Below are positions 37,846-47,635 of a DNA stretch of 64,000 nt, piece by piece. Numbering within the stretch: the first letter of the stretch is position 1; each line of letters starts with the position of its first letter. Origin of the DNA: Candidatus Saccharimonadota bacterium. Its GTDB lineage: Bacteria > Patescibacteriota > Saccharimonadia > Saccharimonadales > Saccharimonadaceae. Both the position numbers and the translations under genes were made by a program. Location: the NCBI GenBank assembly GCA_017405245.1, contig JAFRAU010000002.1, positions 1 through 64,000 of the forward strand. Reading direction: 5' to 3'. A model generated the notes under the pieces. The model saw only the letters and a program-made list of their open reading frames with translations, ran no database searches and was not told the origin of the DNA.

Positions 37846-39174
37846 TTAGACGTCACCACTATTATCACAGCCGCGAGGAGCACCGTTATCTGCTGCGCGG
37901 CAGTTTCTGGTGACGAAGAAATTCTTATCAGTTGCATCTTCGCCATTTAGGAATACCGCTGCTTCTGGATATGGGTAGTATAGGTCAACTAGCTCCACGC
38001 GAACTTCTACGCGACGATAAAGATCATTAGCGCGACCAGTAGAATCAATTGCGGCCTGGACACCAGTCAACTTAGTATAGCCATTACATGCATTATTCTC
38101 TATGCCAGTACAGAGTCTGACGGAGACATCGGCATCTGGACGACCATATGGAGAGGCGATTTTAAGGAAGCTGGTAGCAGTAGCTGGGGTGGTATTTCTG
38201 AATGTGGGTGGAATTTCGATTGTAGCAGTACAAGCGTAATCACCATTAGAATTACACTGGACAGAAATTGGCCCGTTATCATGCTTGTCGGAATGGTCTA
38301 GGACTGTGGCTGCACTAATAAAATTCCTATCATTTCCGGATTTAGGGCGGAATAACAAGACAGCGTGGTCGGTACCAGAGCTGTTATTATTGTTTACACT
38401 GAGCTCGCCGACGGAAAAGCATGGCGTAAGTGAGTCGTAACCGCCGCCGCACACGCCATCGCCGTTAGTGTCACTTTGGAAAAGATCAACTGCAAGTACT
38501 GGTGGAGTATAGCTGTTGCTTCTGTTGCGCTGTAATATCATATTGCCGTCACCCATGAAATTATAACTGGTACCATTGGCAGCAGAATACCATTTAATTT
38601 CTATGGCCCTTGCAGCTTGAAGGTCGGCAGAGTGAAGCGGGATAATGCGTGTATCGCTAGAAGCGTCGAGCGTAGTCAAATAATCGTCATTTTCCTCAGT
38701 AATTTTGACACAAGTATAGGCCTGCTCCATTTCGGAGGCGTTACCATCGCTCGTAATGCTTTGGGTTTCCTGAACAATGACATCACGCTGGCCATCAGGA
38801 TTGGCAGCGGCATCATCAACACCTTCTTGATCACGGGCAAGCACGCGCTGGACTACGTCACAAGAATTTTTAGCAATAGCATCTTCCATATCGTAGACAA
38901 TGCGCGGACAAGTATTTTGAGCAGCGGCCGCGTTGGCGACGGCACCCTGCGAAATGCAGTCATGATACTTAATGAGCGCAATTTTGGCGTCCTCGATGCC
39001 GGCAAGAGCGGAGTCATAGGCAGAATTATACAAGTCAGTATTGGAGGACTCGTTGGCTTCATTAATGACAATGCGGACAAAACTTAACGTGATTACGCCA
39101 AAAATTAGCGTAAGGAATATTACAATATAGAAGGATACCGCACCGGATTTTGTTTTAGTATAATGTTTAGTCAT
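37846..39174 (-). CDS. PilX-like minor pilin assembly protein
   Basis: The 442 residues start with a basic N terminus and one hydrophobic helix (about 10-35, AVSFYIVIFLTLIFGVITLSFVRI), followed by ANESSNTDLYNSAYDSALAGIEDA, the pattern of PilX-type minor pilins, which lack the Glu5 of ordinary pilins. The extracellular part has about ten Cys, including CGGGYDSLTPC. Last gene of the pseudopilin operon, overlapping the previous by eight bases. It probably belongs to the tip or initiating complex of the pilus. Confidence 0.8.
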   Translation of the reverse strand: MTKHYTKTKSGAVSFYIVIFLTLIFGVITLSFVRIVINEANESSNTDLYNSAYDSALAGIEDAKIALIKYHDCISQGAVANAAAAQNTCPRIVYDMEDAIAKNSCDVVQRVLARDQEGVDDAAANPDGQRDVIVQETQSITSDGNASEMEQAYTCVKITEENDDYLTTLDASSDTRIIPLHSADLQAARAIEIKWYSAANGTSYNFMGDGNMILQRNRSNSYTPPVLAVDLFQSDTNGDGVCGGGYDSLTPCFSVGELSVNNNNSSGTDHAVLLFRPKSGNDRNFISAATVLDHSDKHDNGPISVQCNSNGDYACTATIEIPPTFRNTTPATATSFLKIASPYGRPDADVSVRLCTGIENNACNGYTKLTGVQAAIDSTGRANDLYRRVEVRVELVDLYYPYPEAAVFLNGEDATDKNFFVTRNCRAADNGAPRGCDNSGDV

Positions 39175-40033
39175 CTGTTACTCCTGTTGCCTGTGAGGCG
39201 AAATTAAATTTATTAATTGCACAATATGCGAACTCACCGAGACTGTCAGCCGGTGGAGCTTTGCAATAATCACCGTTAGCCTGAATGTCGATTTGGCCTT
39301 GCAACGTTCCAAGAATAAAGGTGCCAGAATAATAAGCCTGCCCAGAATAGATATGTCTGGCGGGATGGAAAATACGAAGGTCATATAATGCCAACTCTGC
39401 CTCGGCAGTGCTAATGAGTTCCTCTGGTTCCTCACCAGCAGGAAGGTCATAGGTGATATTGGCTGGGTCTGTTCGATAAGTGTATGCGGAGCCATTAATA
39501 TTAGCATTACAGAGATTGCCAAGAGGATTAAAGACACGGAGTAGACGGAAATCGTCACGCTCGACATTATTGCCATCAACAGAATATCTAACCCTTGCCC
39601 GATAGGTAGACGCGCCTCGATTACGAGAGTTCAAAACATACCCGGTGTTCCATATATATGTATATAAACCGGTACAGAAAATACCGCTAGTCGGGACTGG
39701 GTCAACTAAATCTTGACCTGACACCTCAAAATTTTCGCTCTCGTATTGGTGATAAATCAATTTGAATGCATTGTCTCTCGTGCAAGCATCTTTATAGCCA
39801 TCTGCGATAAGAGAACACTTAGTACTGGTACTAATCAGGGTGGCGGCGGATAAATTGCGGGAAAACTGGTCAATTAATTCCCTACCAGTGGCGTTGACCG
39901 CTTTAACGGAGAGGGTTTTTTGGTAAATAGAGGTCATTTGGATAATAAGGAAAGAGAGTAGAAGTAGCAAGGTAGAAATGAAGGCAATGGACAGACTTAG
40001 TTCAATGATGGTAAAACCGTGACGATGTTTCAT
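39167..40033 (-). CDS. pseudopilin (PilW/GspJ-like position)
   Basis: The 288 residues begin MKHRHGFTIIELSLSIAF: leader cleavage G6|F7, Glu at mature position 5, then a hydrophobic helix. The globular part has several Cys that may pair. By length and order in the operon it resembles PilW/GspJ, but this is only positional. It overlaps the preceding gene by four bases (ATGA) and the following by eight. Confidence 0.88.
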   Translation of the reverse strand: MKHRHGFTIIELSLSIAFISTLLLLLSFLIIQMTSIYQKTLSVKAVNATGRELIDQFSRNLSAATLISTSTKCSLIADGYKDACTRDNAFKLIYHQYESENFEVSGQDLVDPVPTSGIFCTGLYTYIWNTGYVLNSRNRGASTYRARVRYSVDGNNVERDDFRLLRVFNPLGNLCNANINGSAYTYRTDPANITYDLPAGEEPEELISTAEAELALYDLRIFHPARHIYSGQAYYSGTFILGTLQGQIDIQANGDYCKAPPADSLGEFAYCAINKFNFASQATGVTDD

Positions 40034-40860
40034 CTTTCAATCCTTTCGATTAATTCTGGATTATACAAGCGGATAATTGTGCCAATTGTGCTAGGACGGG
40101 TGCGACCTGGGCCATACCAGCAAGTGCGAATATGGAAATCATAGAACTCTGGGATCAGATTGCCGGTAACGCTGCTCTTAGTCTGGTCTTTGACGGCGAT
40201 GACCCAGAGACCTTCTGCTCTGGCAACATAACGATATTCACTGGATTCAGAAAGTTCCGTGTCTGAGTTTGTGTTGCTGATAGAAGCGCCCGAGACTGGG
40301 GTATTGGAGAAAATGAGTCGTGGATACAAAACAGTCGGAGTGAAAATTTCTTCGGCCCGAGAGTTTCTAGTAGAGACAATCATGTTATTTAGATCCTTGG
40401 TCCCGCCGTTAAAAGTCCGATCTTCTGGATCAATTACGCGAGTATTCATGACAAAAGCAACCAGGTTACTATTAAAGATACTCTTGGCGTTACTCCGATC
40501 ATAAATTTCCGAACAGGAGGAGACTGAAAGTTCTGGGAGGGCGGTAGCATCAATAGCCATGCCTGGTTCTGCACCACTTCTACTATCCCGGCTAAGCTTA
40601 TACCAAAGCTCGCGGTACTGCTGGTTTTCTACGACTTCTTCCCTTTCTAGGGTAAACGCATTATGAATAAACCGAATGGCTTCTGCTTGGGCATCCATTT
40701 CGTTTCTAGCCATAGTAACTTCAAGTGAAGCCTGTGCGGTGTTCAGTCCGGCGTTCATTACCGTGACAGAAATAATTGAAACTAATGCAAAAACGGCAAT
40801 AGCAAATGCTACTTCTACTAAGGTATCACCTTTTTTGAATATGATTTTTACACGCGGCAT
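40030..40860 (-). CDS. pseudopilin (PilV/GspI-like position)
   Basis: The 276 residues show a short basic leader and GDTLVEVAFAIAVFALVSI: cleavage after Gly11, an acidic Asp at mature position 1 in place of Phe, and Glu at position 5. The start has an excellent GGAGG site seven bases upstream and overlaps the previous gene by 13 bp. The globular domain is of type II pseudopilin size. Confidence 0.87.
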   Translation of the reverse strand: MPRVKIIFKKGDTLVEVAFAIAVFALVSIISVTVMNAGLNTAQASLEVTMARNEMDAQAEAIRFIHNAFTLEREEVVENQQYRELWYKLSRDSRSGAEPGMAIDATALPELSVSSCSEIYDRSNAKSIFNSNLVAFVMNTRVIDPEDRTFNGGTKDLNNMIVSTRNSRAEEIFTPTVLYPRLIFSNTPVSGASISNTNSDTELSESSEYRYVARAEGLWVIAVKDQTKSSVTGNLIPEFYDFHIRTCWYGPGRTRPSTIGTIIRLYNPELIERIER

Positions 40861-41858
40861 CGGTTGCCTCCTTGGTCTGCGGGAAGATCAGACTCAACAA
40901 ATTCTACGGCAGTAGAGTTGTGGCCGTCGGATTTAATGCGAATATTGTTGCGGGTGAAACCAGAGAAAATATTACCAGATGCGACGCAAAAATCTATGTC
41001 TTGCATGACAAAAGCTTGGCTGCTGTCAGCAGGATCGGTTTGGTGAAGATACTGCGCGAGATCCGCGCGCTTGTTTTTAACAGCGTCGGAGACACGCTGA
41101 ATGGTGTTCTTAGTATAGGATAAATCATGATAATCGTGATTGTCTAGCAGCTCGTGGAATGGCAAGGTCCGGCTCAGGTAGAAAGTCCGGACTGCGCCAG
41201 TTGATGGTGCACGGACAATGAGCACGGAGGCATGGAAAGGGCTGCCGTCTGGGTTTTCTGCTCGCGAACCCCATTGAGGAGTATAGGAATTAGAGAGGGC
41301 AGCGGTCGATAATGAGACAAGTGAATTATCGTCACTACCGTTGTTTGGGACAAGAGCTAGAACGTCAGAATAGACTACGCGAAGTTCATCAATGGTAGTG
41401 GCCGCACCGACAATAGGATTAGTAAAATCCGAAGCCTTACCAATAACGTCATAGACATAAATTTCTTCCTTGTCGTCCTCACCAAAAGAGATTAGCTTGC
41501 CATAGATGGCACAGCCAGACCGACCGGGATAACTTTCTGGATTATTGTCGTTTTTGTTAATATTGTTATCAAGCCAAGCCGTTTGGCCAGCGAGAGTGCA
41601 ATACTCATTTTGCAGTTTGATTTGCCCGAGTCGAGAGTTTTCTACGTTAATTACTTCTGAATAGACTGTACGGATAAAATCAGCAAAGCTATTGGTGGCA
41701 TCCCGATAACGTTGTGCGCCGATACGCCCAGCAACGCTGCCAATAAACGCCAGTAGCATTAAGCTAGAAATGGCAATCACTAGTGCAACCTCAACTAAGG
41801 TAAACGCAGAATGTGTTGACCTAACTTTTTGATTAGTTTTTTGATAAAGCCTTTCCAC
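40848..41858 (-). CDS. pseudopilin (FimT/GspH-like position)
   Basis: The 336 residues use a GTG start after AAGGAG. A longer N-terminal leader (19 residues) precedes AFTLVEVALVIAISSLML, where cleavage would be after Ala18 and Glu is at mature position 5. The extracellular part contains few Cys near the C terminus (DFCVASG and GNRCRV). First of the four pilin-like genes, 10 bp after the large surface-protein gene. Confidence 0.87.
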   Translation of the reverse strand: MERLYQKTNQKVRSTHSAFTLVEVALVIAISSLMLLAFIGSVAGRIGAQRYRDATNSFADFIRTVYSEVINVENSRLGQIKLQNEYCTLAGQTAWLDNNINKNDNNPESYPGRSGCAIYGKLISFGEDDKEEIYVYDVIGKASDFTNPIVGAATTIDELRVVYSDVLALVPNNGSDDNSLVSLSTAALSNSYTPQWGSRAENPDGSPFHASVLIVRAPSTGAVRTFYLSRTLPFHELLDNHDYHDLSYTKNTIQRVSDAVKNKRADLAQYLHQTDPADSSQAFVMQDIDFCVASGNIFSGFTRNNIRIKSDGHNSTAVEFVESDLPADQGGNRCRV

Positions 41859-41868
41859 CTAAATCTCC

Positions 41869-44800
41869 TTAGTATCTAGGCGCGAGCTCGCGAGTATAGG
41901 TAACGTTGGCCTGAGAGAAACGCTGCGACTGGCCATAGGCCCAATACAAGGTATCTGGACGAAGATTGAAGATTTCTCCTGGGGTAATGGAACCGTCGTT
42001 GGCAATATTTTCATGAAGGACGCTACTTACGCCATAGTTTGGACGATCATTAGTGCCCGGTCCTGGGTTTGCACCAGCGGTACGATTCAGTTTGAGAGAA
42101 GTAGCAACCACTGGACCATTAACGATAAGTTGGTTCGGACAGCTATCAATAGAGCCACTTCCTCGCTTGAACTCAACGCAGGTGTCAACAGTACCGTCAG
42201 TAATGAGCCAGGCATCTATTTGATTAGCACTCCTGGTAATATCAATGCCACCCTTAGCAATAATAATGATTTGTGGGATGCTAAATATATTAGTATAATA
42301 GTCGCTGTTTCTGCCTTGGAGAGTAAGACTGCTAGCGTTATTACCAACGCTACAATTGCCACTACCAGTACAGATATTGGTATCGATAGTTAGTTTACCG
42401 GTAACATAAATAACAAGGGTGTTGCTGGCGTAATTGGAAGTAGTTTGCTCACTCTCGCTATTGATGTTACTCTTGGTTTGGCGAATAAAGGAACTGGTAA
42501 AGTCAGTATTGGTAATGGCTGGTGAATTAGCGCCGCTAAGATTTCTAATGTCGCTAGTTCTCAAATTGCCGTTGTAGTTGACATATACTGCACCATTAGG
42601 TAAATGCGTCACGCCGTTGGTGGCAGATGGGTTAGTATAACGAGAGTAGAGACGCTGCAATATTGTATCCATGTTCTTATAGACACTGGCCCAACCAGTA
42701 CTTCCAACATCGGAATCGATACAATTGCTATTAGAAATAGTCATTTTTGAGAGATCACAAAGATCGGTATTTGGGCTGTTACCACCCATCAGACCAAGAG
42801 AAGTATTACGCTCTTTACCATAATAGCCGAGTCCTGCACCAGAAGAGAAGCCTTCAATTTCTTTATTAGCGATGACGTAGTACTCATCCCAGGAGCCAAA
42901 GAGTCCGGTTGGGTCGCTACTGCCACCAAGATCAACGCCAACATGTTTGCGCGTGAGGCTAGTATCTATTTCTCCGTTAGTGTAGAAATAGCCATTCCAG
43001 ACCTGGAAATTAGGTTTTTTGGCAATGGTGCGGCAAGAAGCGCCAGAGATACGCCAGTTAGAGAAGTGGCTCATGCCGGAGACTGGATCACTATCTGGCT
43101 GCTCATGGGAGTCAGAGTGAGAAATGCCAACTGCCACACAATAGCGAGAGCCAACTGGATATCTATCCATGTCAGGGACTACACGCTTTACTGACTCAGA
43201 ATAAGTCCAGCCAGAATAACGACCCTGTGGGTTCAAACCTCCGGAAAGTGACCAAATGGTGTTGCAGCCGCTAATAACTCTGAGCTGACCTTGGTAGAAG
43301 CCACAAGGATCCTGAGGACTATTGCTACTACCACTAATATTAGTGATATTGTCGTTTGAGTCCACCACAAATTCCACGGCGCGAATCTCACCGTCTACGA
43401 TGGTAGCATATGGCTCACCGTTATGGACGTTAGTGTTTGAACGAGGCAAAATAGACACAACAAAGTTAGAAGTGACGGTTTCTCCTAGGTAGATACGGTC
43501 TGGGGCCTGGATGGTGGACTGAGTAGAAGTACGGAAGCTATATGGAACATTGACGCTGGCGGTAGAACTTCTTTCCCCTAGATCTTGCATACCTGTGGAG
43601 TAATCATAGACTGGCATGTAATAGTTTTTACCATTCGTACCACTGCAGTGACAGTTCCCTTCACCGGTACCAGTACAACTCTTCGTGCAATCGCTAGGTA
43701 CGCAGACGCCTTGGCTGTCACAGTCTTGACAACATCCGTAGCAAGTATAGATCCAGCCACGACAACCGCAACCGCTATGATCACAGTCGTAGCGGTGAAG
43801 GGCGGTATCGCCGCCGTGCTTATTAATAAGCCCCCAGTCGTTAACGCCGGCAGAGGTGGCGGCCTGCATGCTCTGGAAAGGATTGGCGCGGACATTGGCA
43901 TTGAACTCATCTAGGGCATTACGGTCGCCGTTGTCGGCATGGAGTCTAGCACTAACCTTATACGGAGTTTCTGGCTCATGAGTACAGCCGTAGCAGCCAC
44001 CTGTTTGATTATGCCGCCACATTTGCCAAGCAGTGGCGTAATTATACCTGATAGTCTGAGAGATAATACCAGGGCTATTTGAGACGTCAGACATTACGCC
44101 GCCATTATTAGCAATAGCTGGACAGGAGCCGGTGGCGATGCCTGGAATTTGATAACTAAACTGCGTAAAGAATGGTGCAAAGTCGTAAATCATACAGGCG
44201 TATTTATTGGCATCTTCGCCTTTTTCACTAGGAGAAAGAACCGTGAAAGCGTAATTGCCAGTCCTTGCGACATCAGCATCAGTGAAGTTCACACCGGTGG
44301 AACCGATATTGGTAGCATGAGGATTTAAAAGATTATTCTTCTTATTGTTGCTACCTCCGGAGATGATTCTCTCATCACGCCCAAAGAGGTAATTGGCATT
44401 CTGTGAAGCAGAAAGCGAGAACCAGACCTCATTTACTGGTGCGCCGAAGGCACGAGCAGCCCCTCCTGGGAAAATAGCATATGGACGAGAGGCATTACCA
44501 AGGCTACCGCCTACCGCACCAACACCCCAGCAATACTGAGTCATGAATCTGACTGAATCACCCGGGCGAGCCCAAACAGTATTTCCTTTGGCAGAGAAAC
44601 CAGCGTTATCACCCGTAGTAAGATTTGCCACACTAACATTTCCCTCTGCCCAGCCATAATGCGAACCACCGTGGCAGGAAAGAAGTGGAACATTTGCACT
44701 AGGAGCATTAGGTGTTGTGCCGTCACAATAACCGGCATCACATAGCTGCTTTAAGATTTGACTGACACCATCCTCGCCGAGGACTTCCACCATGCCATCA

Positions 44801-45420
44801 AGACCACCAAAAGCAGTAAAATCTGGATTATTCAAAATATCTTGTAGCTTGCCAGCACCAACCATCTGCTTGTAAATAGCAAGGACCTGGGCCTCTGGAA
44901 TGCCATAGCCATTCTTACGATAGCCATAACCCTTAAACTGTGCGGCAAATGCGTGGTCGTAAGTACCATCAGCACGCTTTAAGCCCTCTACCGGGATACG
45001 AGCGACGACTTCGCCTTGATTTACCCAGGTACGGACACCATCCTTAGTAATATACCCTGACCTGTCTGCGTAGATAGAATACATATAATACGTAGAGCCT
45101 ACGGCTGCGCTACCAGTAGTATAATCATGTGCAGCAATCTGGATACTACCATAGCTAATGGCCGGAGAGTGAATAACCTGATTAGGCTGAGTAACGGTAA
45201 TAGAATCCCAACCAGTAGAGCGGCTATTAATCACCCCTTTACAACCGCCAGCGCCACAAGCATGCGCATTGCCGCCCGTACCACTTGTGTCATCAGTACT
45301 CTGACAATAGCCTGGCGTACAGCCTGGATTTGCAGCGAATGTAGTTCTAGAAAGGAATGACATCATAAAAATACTTGAAGCTACGGCAAATACTACATAG
45401 ACAATCTTCTTGCTATTCAT
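41869..45420 (-). CDS. giant secreted Cys-rich adhesin-like protein
   Basis: 1183 residues from the ATG at 45420 (GAGAGG upstream; an in-frame ATG at 45435 is also possible). A signal peptide of about 30 residues (VYVVFAVASSIFMMSFLS) is followed by a cysteine-bearing N-terminal segment, a long beta-rich region, and near the middle (about residues 550-605, 43640-43785) a cluster of some 13 Cys (with CGCRGWIYTCYGCC). The C-terminal 250 residues recall the glycine/Ser/Asn-rich repeat domain seen in Saccharibacteria surface proteins (LIVNGPVVATSLKLNR). It is encoded between a TPR-like membrane protein and four pilin genes, so it may be a pilus tip adhesin analogous to PilY1. Disulfides could be formed by the DsbA-like protein at 3059. 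Confidence 0.8.
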   Translation of the reverse strand: MNSKKIVYVVFAVASSIFMMSFLSRTTFAANPGCTPGYCQSTDDTSGTGGNAHACGAGGCKGVINSRSTGWDSITVTQPNQVIHSPAISYGSIQIAAHDYTTGSAAVGSTYYMYSIYADRSGYITKDGVRTWVNQGEVVARIPVEGLKRADGTYDHAFAAQFKGYGYRKNGYGIPEAQVLAIYKQMVGAGKLQDILNNPDFTAFGGLDGMVEVLGEDGVSQILKQLCDAGYCDGTTPNAPSANVPLLSCHGGSHYGWAEGNVSVANLTTGDNAGFSAKGNTVWARPGDSVRFMTQYCWGVGAVGGSLGNASRPYAIFPGGAARAFGAPVNEVWFSLSASQNANYLFGRDERIISGGSNNKKNNLLNPHATNIGSTGVNFTDADVARTGNYAFTVLSPSEKGEDANKYACMIYDFAPFFTQFSYQIPGIATGSCPAIANNGGVMSDVSNSPGIISQTIRYNYATAWQMWRHNQTGGCYGCTHEPETPYKVSARLHADNGDRNALDEFNANVRANPFQSMQAATSAGVNDWGLINKHGGDTALHRYDCDHSGCGCRGWIYTCYGCCQDCDSQGVCVPSDCTKSCTGTGEGNCHCSGTNGKNYYMPVYDYSTGMQDLGERSSTASVNVPYSFRTSTQSTIQAPDRIYLGETVTSNFVVSILPRSNTNVHNGEPYATIVDGEIRAVEFVVDSNDNITNISGSSNSPQDPCGFYQGQLRVISGCNTIWSLSGGLNPQGRYSGWTYSESVKRVVPDMDRYPVGSRYCVAVGISHSDSHEQPDSDPVSGMSHFSNWRISGASCRTIAKKPNFQVWNGYFYTNGEIDTSLTRKHVGVDLGGSSDPTGLFGSWDEYYVIANKEIEGFSSGAGLGYYGKERNTSLGLMGGNSPNTDLCDLSKMTISNSNCIDSDVGSTGWASVYKNMDTILQRLYSRYTNPSATNGVTHLPNGAVYVNYNGNLRTSDIRNLSGANSPAITNTDFTSSFIRQTKSNINSESEQTTSNYASNTLVIYVTGKLTIDTNICTGSGNCSVGNNASSLTLQGRNSDYYTNIFSIPQIIIIAKGGIDITRSANQIDAWLITDGTVDTCVEFKRGSGSIDSCPNQLIVNGPVVATSLKLNRTAGANPGPGTNDRPNYGVSSVLHENIANDGSITPGEIFNLRPDTLYWAYGQSQRFSQANVTYTRELAPRY

Positions 45421-46171
45421 TTTGACCCTCTCCATATTCTATTGGCTCTTCGGAATCAATATTTTCTGTCTCCTCACCTCGTTGGTCAGCATTCACTGCT
45501 CCTTCGTCGATGAAGCCGCTAACTGAGCCCGTCTTATTCTCGGATACGTCTAGGGCATCCATTTTGTCTTCATAAGCGACTGCTTTTTCATAATCTCGTT
45601 GCCAAATATATAATCTGTCGAGCGTGCCATAGATTGAAAACTTCTGATTGTCAGTTTTAGCATATTCTTCTAGTGACAGTGCCTCATTTAGCGCGGCGGT
45701 CGGTGCACCAGCTTGATATGCCAAGATGGCACGGAAACACCGCACGGCATATATTAAATCTTGGTCTTGATTAGTATCGACCATATCGGCAATAACATTA
45801 TTAATATAATATAAAGCAGCTTCAAAATTACCTGGCGCTTCAAGGTCTTCAAAGGCAAGCGCGTAAGCACGTTCCTCTACTTCTTCAATAGTAGTCGGCA
45901 AGTCCTCACCGGTGCGCTCACCATAGGTACCACGGCGATTAACTAGACTTAGGATTACAAAAACGGCCGTCACAGTTATCAAGATGCCGGCAACAATGCT
46001 CAAAATAATGATTAGTGTCTTACGCGTGTTTTTTGTACGCTTTTTTTCAACTTTTGACTGATCTTCTCTTCCACCCTTGACATTAGAAAAATACTCGGTC
46101 GTAGGTTTACTACCTATTGCTTCCGATTTAAAAACAGGGGCGGAAGTAGGATTTTGACCTTCTTTATCCAT
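45413..46171 (-). CDS. single-pass membrane protein with TPR-like outer part
   Basis: The 252 residues have a cytoplasmic N terminus rich in charged residues, one transmembrane helix (about 52-78, TLIIILSIVAGILITVTAVFVILSL), and an extracellular helical region with TPR-like periodicity (NFEAALYYINNVI, DLIYAVRCFRAILAYQ, YEKAVAYEDKM). The acidic tail ends EEPIEYGEGQNE. First gene of the pilin operon; it overlaps the next by eight bases. A role as a pilus assembly scaffold is inferred from position. Confidence 0.7.
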   Translation of the reverse strand: MDKEGQNPTSAPVFKSEAIGSKPTTEYFSNVKGGREDQSKVEKKRTKNTRKTLIIILSIVAGILITVTAVFVILSLVNRRGTYGERTGEDLPTTIEEVEERAYALAFEDLEAPGNFEAALYYINNVIADMVDTNQDQDLIYAVRCFRAILAYQAGAPTAALNEALSLEEYAKTDNQKFSIYGTLDRLYIWQRDYEKAVAYEDKMDALDVSENKTGSVSGFIDEGAVNADQRGEETENIDSEEPIEYGEGQNE

Positions 46172-46269
46172 AAAATCATTTTAACATAAGCGTAAAAAAA
46201 ATGGAAGTTTTTATGGAAAAATAATGAGTACAAGCTCGGTACATATATGCTTTGTGGTATAATGTAACC

Positions 46270-47052
46270 ATGAGCAAGAAGAACGAGAATAGCAAAAAAC
46301 AAGTATCTGCCGAGAAAACTAGCAAAAAGACGGAAGAAAAGAAGACTGACCTACGAAAGAGAAAAACATTTAATATTGTTCTTGCCATAATTAGCATTGT
46401 AGTAGTATTGGCGGGAGTCGGTGTGGGGATATGGGCACTAGTGCGCACTTTTTCTATGGACGAAATCCCAACCGAAGACGAAACCGCACAAGAATTACTT
46501 TATAGCTATTTTTATGGAAACCATGGCTGTTCCGATGCAAAAAATGATGTTTTTAGGAAAGAAAGTTTAGATATTAGTAAACTAGATAGTCTAACCAAAG
46601 AGCGTATGGTGATTGGTTTTATGGCTTATTATAAGTATTCTGGAATGACTTATGATCAAATTAATGAAGTATACCATAGGTATTTTGGGTCGAACGACAA
46701 TATCAGGGAGAAAGATTCCTATACGGCCCAAGAAGGCACGTATCACAGGACGGAAGATGGGATATATAGTTTAGATGCAAATTGCGATCCACCAGAGCTC
46801 GCTACTTGCGTGATTATTGACAGAGCATATAAGAATAAAGATGGTGACGCGCTGAAATTGGTTCTAAGAGTCTACACAATTGACGAGAACACCGGCAAAG
46901 TTTATGCTGGAATAGACCCAACCGTAGACGATCTCGGAGACAATGCGCTAGCAACGATTGATGATATTAATCTTCCAAAGTGGGAAGTAGAATTTAAGAA
47001 AGACAAAGATTTAGACCTGCTCGTCATTGAGAAAACTAAACGCTTAAATTAA
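46270..47052 (+). CDS. Lys-rich single-pass membrane protein, unknown
   Basis: 260 residues from the ATG at 46270, six bases after TATAAT (46258-46263), so leaderless. The cytoplasmic N terminus is very rich in Lys and Glu (residues 1-40), one membrane helix (about 44-68, FNIVLAIISIVVVLAGVGVGIWAL) follows, and a mixed extracellular domain of about 185 residues has three Cys (HGCSD, DANCDPP, ATCVII). No family recognised. It converges with the DivIC-like gene, overlapping by four bases. Confidence 0.7.
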   Translation: MSKKNENSKKQVSAEKTSKKTEEKKTDLRKRKTFNIVLAIISIVVVLAGVGVGIWALVRTFSMDEIPTEDETAQELLYSYFYGNHGCSDAKNDVFRKESLDISKLDSLTKERMVIGFMAYYKYSGMTYDQINEVYHRYFGSNDNIREKDSYTAQEGTYHRTEDGIYSLDANCDPPELATCVIIDRAYKNKDGDALKLVLRVYTIDENTGKVYAGIDPTVDDLGDNALATIDDINLPKWEVEFKKDKDLDLLVIEKTKRLN

Positions 47053-47471
47053 CTTCCGAAAATAAACGACATCCACTGTTCAAAGTTAGTTGGCTCTTCG
47101 ATAGGTTCTTCTACGATAATGTTTTCATGTTTATGCTTGGCGATGTCGGAATTTGCAGGAAGATAAACTAGTGTCTCTCCGTCAGCTACTTTATTACGTT
47201 TGTCGCGAGCAGCAAGCTCTTGATATTCTTCTGAGGCATAGTATTGGTTTTCCAATTCTAGTGATTCTATTTCTATTTCGAGCATAGCGAGTTCATTTTT
47301 GCGGACGTTTAAACGCTGCTCTAATTCCCAGTTACGATTAGTAGCAGAAATAGCCCCCCAAGTCCAAAGTAAAGCTGCGCCTACGCCAATGAGAAAAATG
47401 GTGTGACCACCAGAGAACCAACGCTTGGCCTTATACCCTATTCTCCTAAAACCAGTTTTTATTCTTTCCAT
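47049..47471 (-). CDS. FtsB/DivIC-like septum formation protein
   Basis: The 140 residues show a basic cytoplasmic N terminus, one transmembrane helix (about 25-45), then a coiled coil (ELEQRLNVRKNELAMLEIEIESLELENQYY) leading into a short conserved-looking segment YQELAARDKRNKVADGETLVYLP, which fits the FtsB/DivIC/FtsL pattern (typically ARE.LG.VKPGE). Such proteins bridge FtsQ/DivIB and FtsL in the division complex. TATAAT lies 12 bases before the ATG. Confidence 0.8.
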   Translation of the reverse strand: MERIKTGFRRIGYKAKRWFSGGHTIFLIGVGAALLWTWGAISATNRNWELEQRLNVRKNELAMLEIEIESLELENQYYASEEYQELAARDKRNKVADGETLVYLPANSDIAKHKHENIIVEEPIEEPTNFEQWMSFIFGS

Positions 47472-47519
47472 TTATGCTTTATTATTATAGCATTTTTTGC
47501 TATAATGAGTCTAGTCCTT

Positions 47520-47595
47520 GGGGGCGTAGCTCAGGGGTTAGAGCAGTCGGCTCATAACCGATTGGTCGTTGGTTCGAACCCAACCGCCCCCACCA
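47520..47595 (+). tRNA. tRNA with CAT anticodon (Ile2 or Met elongator)
   Basis: 76 nt with encoded CCA: acceptor GGGGGCG/CGCCCCC, D-loop AGGGGTTA, anticodon stem GTCGG/CCGAT with loop CTCATAA, T-arm GTTGG/CCAAC. The CGGCTCATAACCG arm and short D-loop resemble lysidine-modified tRNA-Ile2 more than elongator Met, but this is a judgement. TATAAT precedes it at 47502-47507. Confidence 0.93.
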
Positions 47596-47599
47596 AAAA

Positions 47600-47630
47600 T
47601 CCACGCATCAAACGTGGACTTTTGTTTTTT
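47600..47630 (+). terminator. intrinsic terminator of tRNA
   Basis: TCCACG (47600-47605) pairs with CGTGGA (47613-47618), followed by CTTTTGTTTTTT on the plus strand. Confidence 0.88.
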
Positions 47631-47635
47631 AAGTT

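Noticed and set aside
43585-43914. Plus-strand reading frame of about 109 codons opposite the giant surface protein
   Set aside because: Low-complexity Thr/Ala/Val composition, no ribosome-binding site; it is the antisense shadow of the Cys-rich gene.
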